The translations under genes and the position numbers were made by a program. A model generated the notes under the pieces. It did no database searches. It had not been told where the DNA came from and saw nothing but the letters and a program-made list of their open reading frames with translations. A stretch of 64,000 nucleotides of DNA from positions 3,730,001-3,794,000 of the forward strand of contig NZ_NETK01000001.1 of assembly GCF_002343915.1 (NCBI RefSeq), in the 5' to 3' direction. Position 1 is the stretch's first letter, and every line of letters starts with the position of its first letter. Source of the stretch: Nannocystis exedens. GTDB lineage: Bacteria > Myxococcota_A > Polyangia > Nannocystales > Nannocystaceae. This document shows positions 25,407 to 37,286 of this stretch, piece after piece.

Positions 25407-26891
25407 ATGCGGAAACTGTGCCGCCTCCTGCCCGTCCTGACCCTTCTCGGCGCGGTCGCTCTCGGTGTCCCCACGGCCAACGCCGCGGAGGTCACGCGAG
25501 TGGCGAGTTCCTTCGACGGCGACAACAAGTTCGATTTCCACTTCGGGGTCGGTTACGACTTCAACTTCAAGCAGGCGGCGATCCTCCGCGAGTGGAGCGA
25601 CCCGAACAACCCGAAGAGCACCATGGTGCGCGACCTGCTGTACCGGCAGATGCGGCACGTGGTCACGCCGACGATGGAGATCGGTCTCTACAAGGACCTC
25701 GCCATCTACGCGGCCCTGCCGATCGTCGTCAGCGACCAGCGGACCTACGGCTTCGACCAGAAGGCCGAGCCCTGCGTGTACGCCGACGAGGCCAGCGGCA
25801 CCAACCCGGCCACGTGCGTCCGCCACGACAACAGCACGACGATCCGCGACGGCATCATCCCGCGCGACGGCTTCAACGCGATGAACGCGGCCAGCCCGTT
25901 CGGCGCGTTCGGCGGCATGGGCACCGAGACGATCTTCAAGGGCGCCAACCGCTACGGCCTCGACCAGCTGATCGTCGGCCTGAAGATCGGCATCTTGAAC
26001 CAGGACCGGCTGTCGCACATGCCGAAGTGGGTCCTCGGCCTCGAGGGTCGGTTCGCCGTCGGCAAGCCGATGACCTTCTCGCGCGACACCGTCGACGCCG
26101 ACCCGGCCGGGAACCACCGCGTCGGCCGCGGCACCCACGAGCTCGGCGTGTGGACCGCCCTGTCGCGCCGCTACCGCTTCCTCGACCCGTTCTTCACCGC
26201 GTGGTGGTACCAGGCCATCCGCGCCAACAACTCCGAGTTCAAGAACTACGGCCCGACGCAGGACCGCGTCAACCCGCAGTCCAACGTCGGCGTGTCGTTC
26301 GGCACCGAGATCGTGCCGTTCGAGCGCAAGGCCAAGGGCCAGAAGGTCGCGCTCAACCTGCGCGGCCTGGCGATGCTCAAGTACGGCGGCCGCGGCTACA
26401 GCGAGGCGTGGGAGCTGTTCGCCGACAGCCCGGCGCTGGTCGGCACCTACCAGCCCGGCCAGGCCGGCCTCGAGTGCGACCGCGGCGCGGTCGACAGCGT
26501 GATCCAGTACGCCAAGGACAACCCGCAGGACGGCGACCCGCTGGGCAACTCCGGCGTCACGGGCCGCGCCGGCGGTGGCGGCTGCCAGCGCTTCAACGGC
26601 ATCACCAACATCCAGGACTTCGCCACCTTCGGCCTCAACATCGCGCTGCACGCCCAGCTCAGCAAGTACGCGATGCTGATGATCGGCACCACGCTGACCA
26701 CCGACACCCGCCACCTCATCACCGCGGCCAGCCGCGGCAAGGCCCAGCTCGGCGGCGACACCAACCTCGTCGACCGGCCGGAGGAGATCAACCCGGTCCG
26801 CCGCGACGTGATCGACCAGGTCGGCCGCCGCTACGCGATCGGCGACGTGTTCGGCGCCATGGGCTACTTCCGCTTCCTGCTGACCTTCTGA
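25407..26891 (+). CDS. Putative outer-membrane beta-barrel protein
   Basis: 494 aa from the ATG at 25407 with GAGGTG seven bases upstream. Signal peptide MRKLCRLLPVLTLLGAVALG ends near TANAAEV. The mature protein alternates short amphipathic strands (FDFHFGVGYDFNF, MEIGLYKDLAIYAALPIVVS, WVLGLEGRFAVGKPM, ELGVWTALSRRY) and ends in Phe (FRFLLTF), the usual terminal residue of BAM substrates. Two loop Cys pairs may form disulfides. Family unknown to me; a pore or surface function is inferred only from the barrel pattern. Confidence 0.75.
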   Translation: MRKLCRLLPVLTLLGAVALGVPTANAAEVTRVASSFDGDNKFDFHFGVGYDFNFKQAAILREWSDPNNPKSTMVRDLLYRQMRHVVTPTMEIGLYKDLAIYAALPIVVSDQRTYGFDQKAEPCVYADEASGTNPATCVRHDNSTTIRDGIIPRDGFNAMNAASPFGAFGGMGTETIFKGANRYGLDQLIVGLKIGILNQDRLSHMPKWVLGLEGRFAVGKPMTFSRDTVDADPAGNHRVGRGTHELGVWTALSRRYRFLDPFFTAWWYQAIRANNSEFKNYGPTQDRVNPQSNVGVSFGTEIVPFERKAKGQKVALNLRGLAMLKYGGRGYSEAWELFADSPALVGTYQPGQAGLECDRGAVDSVIQYAKDNPQDGDPLGNSGVTGRAGGGGCQRFNGITNIQDFATFGLNIALHAQLSKYAMLMIGTTLTTDTRHLITAASRGKAQLGGDTNLVDRPEEINPVRRDVIDQVGRRYAIGDVFGAMGYFRFLLTF

Positions 26892-26910
26892 GCCGAAGCT
26901 GCCCTCTCAG

Positions 26911-26944
26911 ACATGTCCGGACGGCCATAGCCGCCCGGACATGT
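26911..26944. terminator. Bidirectional terminator-like hairpin built from the GGACA palindrome
   Basis: Left arm ACATGTCCGGACGGC (26911-26925), loop CATA, right arm GCCGCCCGGACATGT (26930-26944): 15-bp stem with one mismatch, then TTCGTTTAAA on the plus side. It lies between the convergent outer-membrane protein gene (stop 26891) and the minus-strand membrane gene (stop 26986). Confidence 0.75.
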
Positions 26945-26985
26945 TCGTTTAAACGGGCGCTGTCGGTGCCGCTCGAGCCGCCACG

Positions 26986-27657
26986 TCAGAGTGGGAACTG
27001 GGCGCCGTCGCGGGTGACGAGGCTCTGCACCACGACGCGGCGCTCGACGGGATCGTGGAGCACCCCGAGGTAGGCGCCGGGCACCACGCTCGCGCTTACG
27101 CTCGCCGGCGCGACGAGGTGATGCGAGACCGGGGCCGGGACGGTCGGGCCGTGCGGGTCGTTCGCGTTCGTCCCCGGCCACACCTCGAGCTGGACCGCGA
27201 TCTCGTACTTGACCAGGACCCCGTGCTTGCCGCGCCGTTCGCCGACGATCTCCGCACCGACGATCCTCGCCCAGGTCAGCTGTGCGCGCCGGCTGTGCTC
27301 GGCGTGCGCCGAGAGCTGCGCGGGACGCTCGCGCAAGGCCGCTGCCAGCGAGCGGATCGCCACGATCAGCATCCCGCCGCTGCCCACCGCGAGCAGGCCG
27401 ATGAGCACTGGAACGTCGGTCATCACGGCGAGCCCGGCGAATGCGAACGCCATGATGAAGTTATTGGCGGGCCGGTCCGAAAACGGCGGCGGAACGGATG
27501 GGACCCGCAGGGCCGGCGGAGGCCAGGGCGGGGCCGATTCGCGGGCGACCTGGCTGGGGGCCGGTTGCAACGCAGCGAGCGCTACGGGGCGCGTCGGGTG
27601 CATGGATGCGCGGGCCCTGGTGGCGACCAGGCGTACGCGTATATCCTGGTAGAGCAT
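26986..27657 (-). CDS. Hypothetical membrane protein
   Basis: 223 aa from the ATG at 27657; an ATG at 27603 (MHPTRPVALAALQP) is an alternative. A Pro-rich N-terminal ~60 residues is followed by two membrane spans (NFIMAFAFAGLAVMTDVPVL and IGLLAVGSGGMLIVAIRSLA). A soluble domain with strand-like segments follows (TWARIVGAEIVGER, HGVLVKYEIAVQLEVW, VVPGAYLGVLHDP). Its end (YLGVLHDPVERRVVVQSL) resembles the small DUF3592-type extracytoplasmic domains that read 'G..V.V.YDP..P..A', but I am not certain. No operon partner. Confidence 0.6.
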   Translation of the reverse strand: MLYQDIRVRLVATRARASMHPTRPVALAALQPAPSQVARESAPPWPPPALRVPSVPPPFSDRPANNFIMAFAFAGLAVMTDVPVLIGLLAVGSGGMLIVAIRSLAAALRERPAQLSAHAEHSRRAQLTWARIVGAEIVGERRGKHGVLVKYEIAVQLEVWPGTNANDPHGPTVPAPVSHHLVAPASVSASVVPGAYLGVLHDPVERRVVVQSLVTRDGAQFPL

Positions 27658-27869
27658 CGCGGCGCTTACGGCAACACCGACCGTCCCGCGCCCAGCGCGA
27701 TCGTCATCCAGCGCGCAAACGATCCGCCATGCATTTGTCGGATTCGAGCTCGACGCCGCGCCCCTGCATCGGCCTCGACCGGCGCATCGCGGTCGCCGGA
27801 CATCCCAACGACCCGGCGATCATGGGCGGCGTCGCCTCGCCCGCGCGGCGCTCGTCGAGACCGACGAGC

Positions 27870-28726
27870 TCACTCGCCGCCGCGGCGGAGCGCCCCGAGC
27901 TGCTCGTAGATCGCTCGCGCCTCGAGCCCGGTGAGCGCGGCGATCTGCTTGGCCTTCTCGCGCGGCTTCAGCCCGGGGTCGCACACCAGCTGCCACAGCG
28001 CCCGCGCCGCCTCCTGCGCCGGGTCGCCGGTCGCCTCCACGTGCGTCCCGGCGAGCACCAGCGTCACCTCGCCGCGCAGCGCCTCGTCGACGGTCTGCGC
28101 GAGCTCGGCCAGCGAGCCACGCAGGACCTCTTGATGTTGCTTGGTCAGCTCGCGGCCGATGGCCACGCGCCGGCTCTCGGCGTCGGGTAGCGCGGCCGCC
28201 AGGTCGCGCAGCAGGGCCGGGACCCGGTTGCCGGCCTCGTAGAGCAGCACCGTCCCGCGCTCGCGGGCGATCGACTCGAGCCGCTCGGCCCGCTCCGGTC
28301 CGCCGCGCGGCAGGAAGCCCAGGAACCGCACGTCGTCGGCGGGCAGGCCGCTGAGGCACAGGGCCACCGCCGCGGCCGTCGGCCCCGGGACCACGTCGAC
28401 CGGGTAGCCGGCCTCGACCGCCGCCTGGACCAGGCGCAGGCCCGGGTCGCTCCACACCGGCAGCCCCGCCTCCGACACGTACGCGACCACCTTGCCGCGC
28501 TCGAGGTTCTCCAGCAGCAGCGCCACCCGCTCGCCCTCGTTGGCGACGAAGCAGCTGATCCGCGGCGGCAGCGTCGCCCCCTCGCCGAGCAGGCGCAGCG
28601 GGCTGCGCGTGTCCTCGCAGAACAGCACGTCGGCGCCGACGATCGCCTCGCGGGCGCGCGGGCTGAGGTCGCCGCGGTTGCCGAGCGGCGTGCCGACCAG
28701 CACCAGCTTGCCCGGCGCCTCGGCGC

Positions 28727-28730
<4 letters not shown>
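27870..28730 (-). CDS. rsmI: 16S rRNA (cytidine-1402-2'-O)-methyltransferase
   Basis: 286 aa; the ATG overlaps the sigma-factor stop (ATGA at 28727-28730). RsmI motifs: LVLVGTPLGNRGDLSPRARE, CEDTRSPLRLL, YVSEAGLPVWSDPG, VDVVPGPTAAAVALCLSGLP, FLGFLPR and IGRELTKQHQE. The enzyme methylates the ribose of C1402 in the ribosomal decoding centre. Usual motif LIPVA/DAG is recognisably varied here (VSEAGLPVWSDPG instead of SDAGTP-ISDPG). Translational coupling to the sigma factor is notable because both affect gene expression globally. Confidence 0.92.
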
Positions 28731-29860
<1,130 letters not shown>

Positions 29861-30066
29861 GCCGGGGCGGAGTCTACGCCGCCGCTCGCCATCTTTGACA
29901 GGTCGGCGGAGGTTCGCCCGTGCGCGACCTCCGGGAGGCGACCCCGCGGACCTGCCGGCGGTTTCGGCCGTACCGCTGCGCCGGCACCGCGCGGCGCCGG
30001 CCCGCCTACACGCGCCCGGCTGCCTCGCGGTGGCCATCGCAGATTCCCCCCACTACACTGGCGATC

Positions 30067-33000
30067 GTGATCGCTCCGCTTCGTGGTCGACTCGGCCGGG
30101 CCTCCACCCCGGCCATCGTCTTCGGCTCCTTCGCCCTGGCGCTCGGGCTCACCGCCGTGCAGGACAGCGAGGCGCTGGCCCAGCGCAGCGAGGCGCGCGC
30201 CCCGGCCCGCGCCGCCGCCCAGACCTACGACGCCACCGACCTGCGGATCCTCGACTGGACCCTCTGGTACGTCGCCAAGTACTACGTCGAGCCCGAGCGC
30301 ATCGACCCCCACCGGATGACGATCGCCGGCCTGGAGGGCCTCGAGCAGGCGATCCCGCAGGTCTTGGTCGAGCCGCTCGGCGGCGGCAAGAAGGCCACGC
30401 GGGTCAAGGTCCGCGTCGGCACCGCCGAGCAGGAGTTCGAGCTCGGCAGCGTCGACGCGCTGTGGGCCGTCGGCACCCACGTGCGCGACGTGTTCCGCTT
30501 CATCGCCCGCCACACCGCCCTGACGGAGGACGACCGACGCGACGCCGAGTACGCGATCGTCGAGGGCGTCCTCGGCACGCTCGATCCGCACACCAACCTG
30601 CTGCGGCCCGACGAGTTCGACGTCATGAAGACCAGCACGAAGGGCAGCTTCGGCGGGCTCGGCATCGAGGTCGGCATGCGCGACGGGATGATCACGGTGA
30701 TCCGCGTGATCGACGGCAACCCGGCGGCCAAGGCCGGCATCGAGTCGGGCGACCGGATCGTCCAGATCGATGAGGAGTCGACGGTGACGATGACGCTCAA
30801 CGAGGCAGTCGACCACATGCGCGGCGAGCCCGGCACCGCGGTGGCGCTGCACATCCGCCGCGAGGGCGTCGACAAGCCGAAGCGCTTCCGCATCACCCGC
30901 GACGTCATCACCCTCGACAGCGTCACCGGCACCGTGCTGCCGGGCGTCAACAACGAGGGTCAGCCGGTCAAGGTCGGCCTGGTCCAGATCAACCGCAACT
31001 TCGCCCAGACCACCGGCAAGGAGCTGCGGGCCAAGCTGGCCGAGTTCGAGAAGGCCGGCGTGCGCGGCATCGTCCTCGACATGCGCGACAACCCCGGCGG
31101 CCTGCTCACCGCCGCGGTCGAGGTCGCCGACGCGTTCCTCAAGTCGGGCGTGATCGTCTCGACCGTCGGCCCCGGCGCCCCACGCGAGGACCTCACCGCC
31201 GACGACCGCTACGACTTCGCCGACGTGCCGGTGGTGGTGCTGATTGACCAGGGCTCGGCGAGCGCGACCGAGATCGTCGCCGGCGCCCTGCGCAACCTCG
31301 GCCGCGCCGTCCTGCTCGGCCGCCGCACCTTCGGCAAGGGCTCGGTGCAGGTGCTGCACGACCGCAAGGTCGCCGACAAGGAGCTCGCGCTCAAGCTGAC
31401 GATCGCCCAGTACCTCACCCCCGGCGACGTCTCGATCCAGTCGGTCGGCGTCAGCCCCGATCTGGAGACCCTGCCGGTCGTCGTCACCAAGGACTTCGTC
31501 GCCTACCACGGCCGCAAGCGCTTCGACCTCGTACGCGAGGAGTCGCTGGCCTCGCACCTCACCTCGACCAAGGCCGACCCGTCGCAGAAGATCACCGCCG
31601 GCCCGCTCTACTTTCTCAGCAACGCCGTGGTGCCCGACGACGAGGGCAGCGAAGACAAGTCCGAGGCCGCCAAGCAGAAGGAGCGCGACAAGGCGCGCGC
31701 GGCCAAGACCGACAAGGCCGGCAACCTGACGCCTGAGGCGCTGCTCGAGGACCCGGAGATCCGCATGGCCCGCGACCTGGTGGTGTGGGCGCCGTCGGCG
31801 AACCGCGACGCGATCCTGGCGAAGATCGGCGACTTCGTCGCCAAGGAGACGGCGCTCGAGGAGAAGCGGCTGACCGAGGCGTTCGCCAAGCGCGGCATCG
31901 ACTGGAGCCCCGGCACCGCGCCGGAGGCCGGCAAGAGCGCCGTGCTGCGCATGACCGTCAAGACCGACAAGAAGGACAACACCGTCCTCGCCGGCGAGAC
32001 GGGCATCGTCACCGTCAGCGTCACCAACGAGGGCACCGCGCCGGCCTACCAGGTCCGCGCCTTCACCGACTCCGACTACTCGTACTTCGACGAGCGCGAG
32101 CTGCTGCTCGGCCGCATCGACCCCGGGCAGACGCGCACCGCGACCGCGAAGATCAACGTCAGCGAGCACGAGCTGTCGCGCACCGACCGCATGGAGCTGC
32201 AGCTGTTCGACCGCCACGGCTCGACGGTCTCGCCCAACTCGCAGCGCTTCATCGACATCAGCAGCGCCGGCATCCCCCGCCCCGACTTCGCGCTGGCCTA
32301 CCAGCTGCTCGACGACCCCAGGGCCGGCGCCAACGTCCACGGCAACGGCGACGGCGCGCTGCAGGTCGGCGAGCGCGTGCGCCTGCGCGTCCACGTGCGC
32401 AACACCGGCGAGGGCCAGGCGCTCGACGCCTGGGTCAACCTCAAGAACATGAACGGCGACGCGGTGTTCCTCCACACCGGCCGCGAGCAGCTCAAGGCGA
32501 TGCCGACCGGCGACGGCCGCGTGGTCGAGTTCGACTTCGAGGTCAAGAAGGCGCCGGCCGAGGGCGAGGTCAAGCTGCAGCTGTCGGCCCACGACGCGAA
32601 GATCGGCGTGGCGCTGGCGCAGAAGCTGCACTTCCCGCTGGCCCAGAGCACCGTCACGGTGGCGCCCGCGAGCGGCACCGCCGCCTGCGAGAAGACCTGC
32701 GAGCTCGTGCAGAGCCCGCTCGCCGCCGACCAGGTGGTCGCCCGCGCCGAGCCCGGCTCGGGCCTCAAGGTCACCGGCCGCGCCGACGGCTGGCTGCGCG
32801 TCGACCTCGACGGCAAGCGCTTCGCCTTCGTCAAGGAGGCCCAGGCCAAGCTCGGCGAGCGCGCCGGCAAGCCGAAGGTCACCGACGTGTTCGCCATCAG
32901 CCCGCCGCGGATCGCCCTGGCCCAGAGCCCGAGCCAGACCGCCGACCAGCGCATGAAGGTCAGCGGCACGATCACCGACAGCGAGGCCGTCCGCGACGTC

Positions 33001-33279
33001 TTCATCACCGTCGTCAACCCCTCGCGCGACCTGTTCGGCAAGGCCGAAAAGGTGTTCTACCAGGCCGCCGCCAACCCCAAGGACGGCAAGCTCGAGTTCT
33101 CCGCCGACATCCCGCTGACCCCGGGCAACAACTTCATCGAGGTCCGCGCCCGCGAAGACGACGACGTCAGCGCCGCCAAGCACATGTGGGTGCTCCGCAC
33201 CAGCGGCCTCGAGGAGGCCCGCTCCAACGAGCTCCACAAGTCGAGCGGCAAGCTCAGCGTCGACACGCTGGCGAAGTGA
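30067..33279 (+). CDS. Large S41-family (CtpA/Prc-type) protease with C-terminal binding domains
   Basis: 1070 aa from the GTG at 30067, seven bases after TACACT (30054-30059), so probably leaderless. A signal anchor (AIVFGSFALALGLTAVQ) is followed by a PDZ domain (~195-275, GGLGIEVGMRDG... AAKAGIESGDRIVQI). The S41 protease core (~290-500) has the catalytic Ser399 in GSASATE and Lys424 in RTFGKGS, spaced 25 as in Prc. The remaining ~550 residues are unusual: a charged coiled stretch, a CARDB-like beta-sandwich (~640-740, VTVSVTNEGTAPAYQVRAF), a second sandwich (~755-850), an SH3-like module (~865-925) and another beta domain. Ordinary CtpA is ~400-450 aa. A periplasmic protease with protein- or wall-binding arms is my inference. 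Confidence 0.88.
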   Translation: MIAPLRGRLGRASTPAIVFGSFALALGLTAVQDSEALAQRSEARAPARAAAQTYDATDLRILDWTLWYVAKYYVEPERIDPHRMTIAGLEGLEQAIPQVLVEPLGGGKKATRVKVRVGTAEQEFELGSVDALWAVGTHVRDVFRFIARHTALTEDDRRDAEYAIVEGVLGTLDPHTNLLRPDEFDVMKTSTKGSFGGLGIEVGMRDGMITVIRVIDGNPAAKAGIESGDRIVQIDEESTVTMTLNEAVDHMRGEPGTAVALHIRREGVDKPKRFRITRDVITLDSVTGTVLPGVNNEGQPVKVGLVQINRNFAQTTGKELRAKLAEFEKAGVRGIVLDMRDNPGGLLTAAVEVADAFLKSGVIVSTVGPGAPREDLTADDRYDFADVPVVVLIDQGSASATEIVAGALRNLGRAVLLGRRTFGKGSVQVLHDRKVADKELALKLTIAQYLTPGDVSIQSVGVSPDLETLPVVVTKDFVAYHGRKRFDLVREESLASHLTSTKADPSQKITAGPLYFLSNAVVPDDEGSEDKSEAAKQKERDKARAAKTDKAGNLTPEALLEDPEIRMARDLVVWAPSANRDAILAKIGDFVAKETALEEKRLTEAFAKRGIDWSPGTAPEAGKSAVLRMTVKTDKKDNTVLAGETGIVTVSVTNEGTAPAYQVRAFTDSDYSYFDERELLLGRIDPGQTRTATAKINVSEHELSRTDRMELQLFDRHGSTVSPNSQRFIDISSAGIPRPDFALAYQLLDDPRAGANVHGNGDGALQVGERVRLRVHVRNTGEGQALDAWVNLKNMNGDAVFLHTGREQLKAMPTGDGRVVEFDFEVKKAPAEGEVKLQLSAHDAKIGVALAQKLHFPLAQSTVTVAPASGTAACEKTCELVQSPLAADQVVARAEPGSGLKVTGRADGWLRVDLDGKRFAFVKEAQAKLGERAGKPKVTDVFAISPPRIALAQSPSQTADQRMKVSGTITDSEAVRDVFITVVNPSRDLFGKAEKVFYQAAANPKDGKLEFSADIPLTPGNNFIEVRAREDDDVSAAKHMWVLRTSGLEEARSNELHKSSGKLSVDTLAK

Positions 33280-33694
33280 CCCGAGCGGCCCGTCCGACCG
33301 GCGGCGGACCCGAGGCCGGGGAGAGGCGCAGCGTCGAGGACGAGGACGGCGCCCGCCGCCGACCTCGGCGCGCGGCGTCGAGGTCGAGGACGGCCGGGTC
33401 TCCCGACCGTGCCCGAGCCCACGCGGCCCTTGGCCTGTCGCAGAGGCGACCGATCACGTGCCCGAGCGAAGCTCACCGCCGGCGCCGCGAGGCGGCGGAG
33501 CTTTGCGCCTGTCCTTCGAGACATCCTCGGCCGCGCGGAAAGACGCGGCGAAGCACCTCTTCTCGGCCAGCTTGATCGAGCCGATGTCGAAGACCTCGCC
33601 TTCCTTCATCGCACGTTCATGGTCGTTCCCAAACGAAGAAGGGCCGCGCCGGCGGGTGCCGGGCGGCCCTTCGGGCGAGCCGGGACGCAGCGGC
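33280..33694. other. Intergenic stretch with a possible 51-aa minus-strand ORF
   Basis: Between the convergent S41 protease and clpX. The minus strand at 33609-33454 encodes MKEGEVFDIGSIKLAEKRCF, then AASFRAAEDVSKDRRKA and a Pro/Gly-rich end. The start looks protein-like, but the frame passes through a palindrome TGTCCTTCGAGACA (33510-33523), and I recognise no family. It could be a small gene, or a relic downstream of the clpX terminator. Nothing else seen. Confidence 0.3.
33638..33672 (-). terminator. Intrinsic terminator downstream of clpX
   Basis: Perfect 10-bp stem GAAGGGCCGC / GCGGCCCTTC with a GC-rich inner stem. Read on the minus strand it is followed by TTCGTTTGGG. It lies 22 bp after the clpX stop codon. 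Confidence 0.75.
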
Positions 33695-34953
<1,259 letters not shown>

Positions 34954-34957
<4 letters not shown>

Positions 34958-35598
34958 GGGTTCCCCCCCGTCGGCGTCGGCCGCTCCTTGCGCGGCCGGC
35001 TCAGCACCTCGTCGATGAGCCCGTAGCTCTTGGCCGTCTGCGGGTCCATGAACTTGTCGCGCTCGGTGTCACGCAGGATGTCGTCGACCGTCTTCCCGCT
35101 GTGCTCGGCGAGGATGGCGTTCAAGATGGCCTTGAGGCGCCGGATCTCCAGCGCCTGGATCTCGATGTCGGTGGCCTGCCCCTGCACGCCGCCCGACGGC
35201 TGGTGAATCATGATGCGCGCGTTCGGCAGCGCGAAGCGCTTGCCCGGGGCGCCGCCGGCCACCAGCACCGCGCCCATCGAGGCCGCCTGGCCGATACAGT
35301 AGGTGGCGACGTCGCAGCGCACGTGCTGCATGGTGTCATAGATGCCCAGGCCCGCCGTCACCACGCCGCCCGGGGAGTTGATGTACATCGTGATGTCCTT
35401 CTCCGGGTCCTCCGACTCGAGGAAGAGGAGCTGGGCGATGACGACGTTGGCGACCTGATCGTTGATCCCGGTGCCGAGGAAGATGATCCGGTCCTTGAGG
35501 AGCCGGCTGTAGATGTCCCACGAGCGCTCGCCGCGGTGCGTCTGCTCGATGACGAAGGGGATGTTTGCGACCGGGCCCAGGTCTTCGTGGTGCTTCAT
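34954..35598 (-). CDS. clpP: ATP-dependent Clp protease proteolytic subunit ClpP
   Basis: 214 aa. Catalytic triad visible: Ser107 in GQAASMGA, His132 in MIHQPSGG and Asp181 in the TERDKFM segment. The N-terminus (ANIPFVIEQTHRGERSWDIY) includes the usual axial-loop region. It forms the degradation chamber for ClpX. The C-terminus is short and Pro-rich and overlaps the clpX start. Confidence 0.98.
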
Positions 35599-35719
35599 GC
35601 GGCGGCTCCGCGCTCCTTCTAGGTGTCTCGGCTATCGTGACCGCCTCGCCGCGGCGATGCAAGGCCCCAGAACGCGCGGGCCCGTCACCACTTTCTCACC
35701 GGCGATCGAGAAAGCGGCT

Positions 35720-35741
35720 GGAGCCACCCGGGGGTGGCTCC
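35720..35741 (-). terminator. Terminator hairpin downstream of tig
   Basis: Perfect 10-bp inverted repeat GGAGCCACCC / GGGTGGCTCC with a 2-nt loop, located 50 bp after the tig stop on the minus strand and ~120 bp before the clpP start. It suggests that tig and clpPX are at least partly uncoupled. No U-run follows, so strength is uncertain. Confidence 0.5.
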
Positions 35742-35790
35742 TGCTCGACGTTCGGCGCGCTCGGCACCGGCGCGCGCTGCGACTTGTTCG

Positions 35791-37149
35791 TCAGGTCGCG
35801 GCGGTCTCGCCGCTAGACTCCGACGCAGCGGGCGCCTCCGGCGTCGGATCGGGCGCCTCGGTGACCTCGGCCTTGCTCATCAGGAAGTCGAGGATCTTCT
35901 CCTCGCGGAGCTGCGCGCGCAGGAGCAGCAGCTGGTTGTTCTTCTCCATCGTCGCGCGCAGGCGATCGACGTTCTGATTGCGCTCGGCGGCCATCTCCTT
36001 CAGCTCGGCCTCGACCTCTTCCTCGGCGACGACGATGTTCTCGGCCTTGCCGATCGCGTCGAGGAGCAGGAACGCCTTGACGTTGAACAACGCCTGGGGC
36101 CGGTACTGCGAGCTGAGCTGCTGCTCGGTGACGCCGAGCCGCTGGAGCGTGAGGCCCTGCTGCTGGACCTGGCGCTTGAACAGGTCGACCTGAGCGGCGA
36201 CCTCGCGGGCGACCAGCGACGGCGCGACCTCGAAGGTGTTGCGCTGGAGCAGGACCTCGACGAGGCGCTTGCGGGCGTCGCGCTCGGCCTCGTTCTTGTC
36301 CTCCTCGAGCAGGCGCTCGCCGATCTTGGCCTTGAGCGCGTCGAGGCTGTCGGCCTCGCCGGTGTCGCGGGCGAAGTCGTCGTCGAGCGCGGGGACGTGC
36401 TTCTCGCGGACGTCGCGGAAGCCGATCGTCAGCACCGCCTCGTGCCCGCGCAGCTCCTGCTTGAGGCGCTCCTGCGTCGGGCTGAAGCGCACGACCTGGG
36501 TCTTGCCGACCTGGTCGAGGGTGATGTTGGCGAGGGCGGCGGCGAGGCCCGGGATGTACTCGTTCTCGGTCTCGCCGATGTCGACGCGGAGGTCCTTGCG
36601 CGCGATCTTCTGCGGGCCGATGTGGCCGTCGAGGTCGACGGTCCACACGTCGCCCGGCTGGGTCGTGGTGCGCTCGGTGCCCTCGGCGAGCGGGCGCAGC
36701 TCGGTGAGCTCCTCCTGCTTGGCCTTGAGCTCGGCGGCGACCTTGGCCTCGTCGACGACGGCGGGGCGGCGACGGACGGCGATGCCGGTGTAGTCCTTCG
36801 GAGTGATCTCCGGCGGGACTTCGAAGCGCGCGGCGTACTTGAAGGTCTCGTCCTTGTTGAGCGTGCCTTCCTCGAGCACCGGCTGCGTCAGCGGCACCTT
36901 GCTGTGCTGCGTGACGGCGGCCTGGAAGGTCTCGTCGACGAGCTCGCGCGCGAGCTCCTCACGCACGCTCTTGCCGAACATGCGCTCGAGCATGTGCGGC
37001 GGCACCTTGCCCGGACGGAAGCCGGGCAGGCGAGCCTTGCCCTGCAGGTCGCGCAGCTTGGTGGCGAACCGCGGCGAGATCTCCGACCACGGGATTTGCA
37101 CACGCACGCGGCACTCGACCGCACTGATCCTCTCGATTTGACTTTCCAT
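35791..37149 (-). CDS. tig: Trigger factor, ribosome-associated chaperone / prolyl isomerase
   Basis: 452 aa from the ATG of MESQIERISAVECRV. Ribosome-binding domain with the signature region PGFRPGKVPPHMLERMFG; a central FKBP-type PPIase-like domain (~155-245, GDVWTVDLDGHIGPQKI... VVRFSP); and the helical C-terminal chaperone arms (VDRLRATMEKNNQLLLLRAQ). The PPIase active-site aromatic set is only partly conserved, so chaperone function is more certain than isomerase function. It binds nascent chains at the ribosome exit. Acidic Pro/Ala/Ser tail. Confidence 0.93.
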   Translation of the reverse strand: MESQIERISAVECRVRVQIPWSEISPRFATKLRDLQGKARLPGFRPGKVPPHMLERMFGKSVREELARELVDETFQAAVTQHSKVPLTQPVLEEGTLNKDETFKYAARFEVPPEITPKDYTGIAVRRRPAVVDEAKVAAELKAKQEELTELRPLAEGTERTTTQPGDVWTVDLDGHIGPQKIARKDLRVDIGETENEYIPGLAAALANITLDQVGKTQVVRFSPTQERLKQELRGHEAVLTIGFRDVREKHVPALDDDFARDTGEADSLDALKAKIGERLLEEDKNEAERDARKRLVEVLLQRNTFEVAPSLVAREVAAQVDLFKRQVQQQGLTLQRLGVTEQQLSSQYRPQALFNVKAFLLLDAIGKAENIVVAEEEVEAELKEMAAERNQNVDRLRATMEKNNQLLLLRAQLREEKILDFLMSKAEVTEAPDPTPEAPAASESSGETAAT

Positions 37150-37286
37150 GACGAGCGAAAGCGGGGACGGTCCAGTACCAGAGGGGCGCCACGATCACAA
37201 GCCTACGGGCGCACGGCCGCCGGTACGCCGGCCCGCGACGCCGGCGACGGGCGCCCGGGAGGCGTGACAAGCCGCACGGCCCTGCG

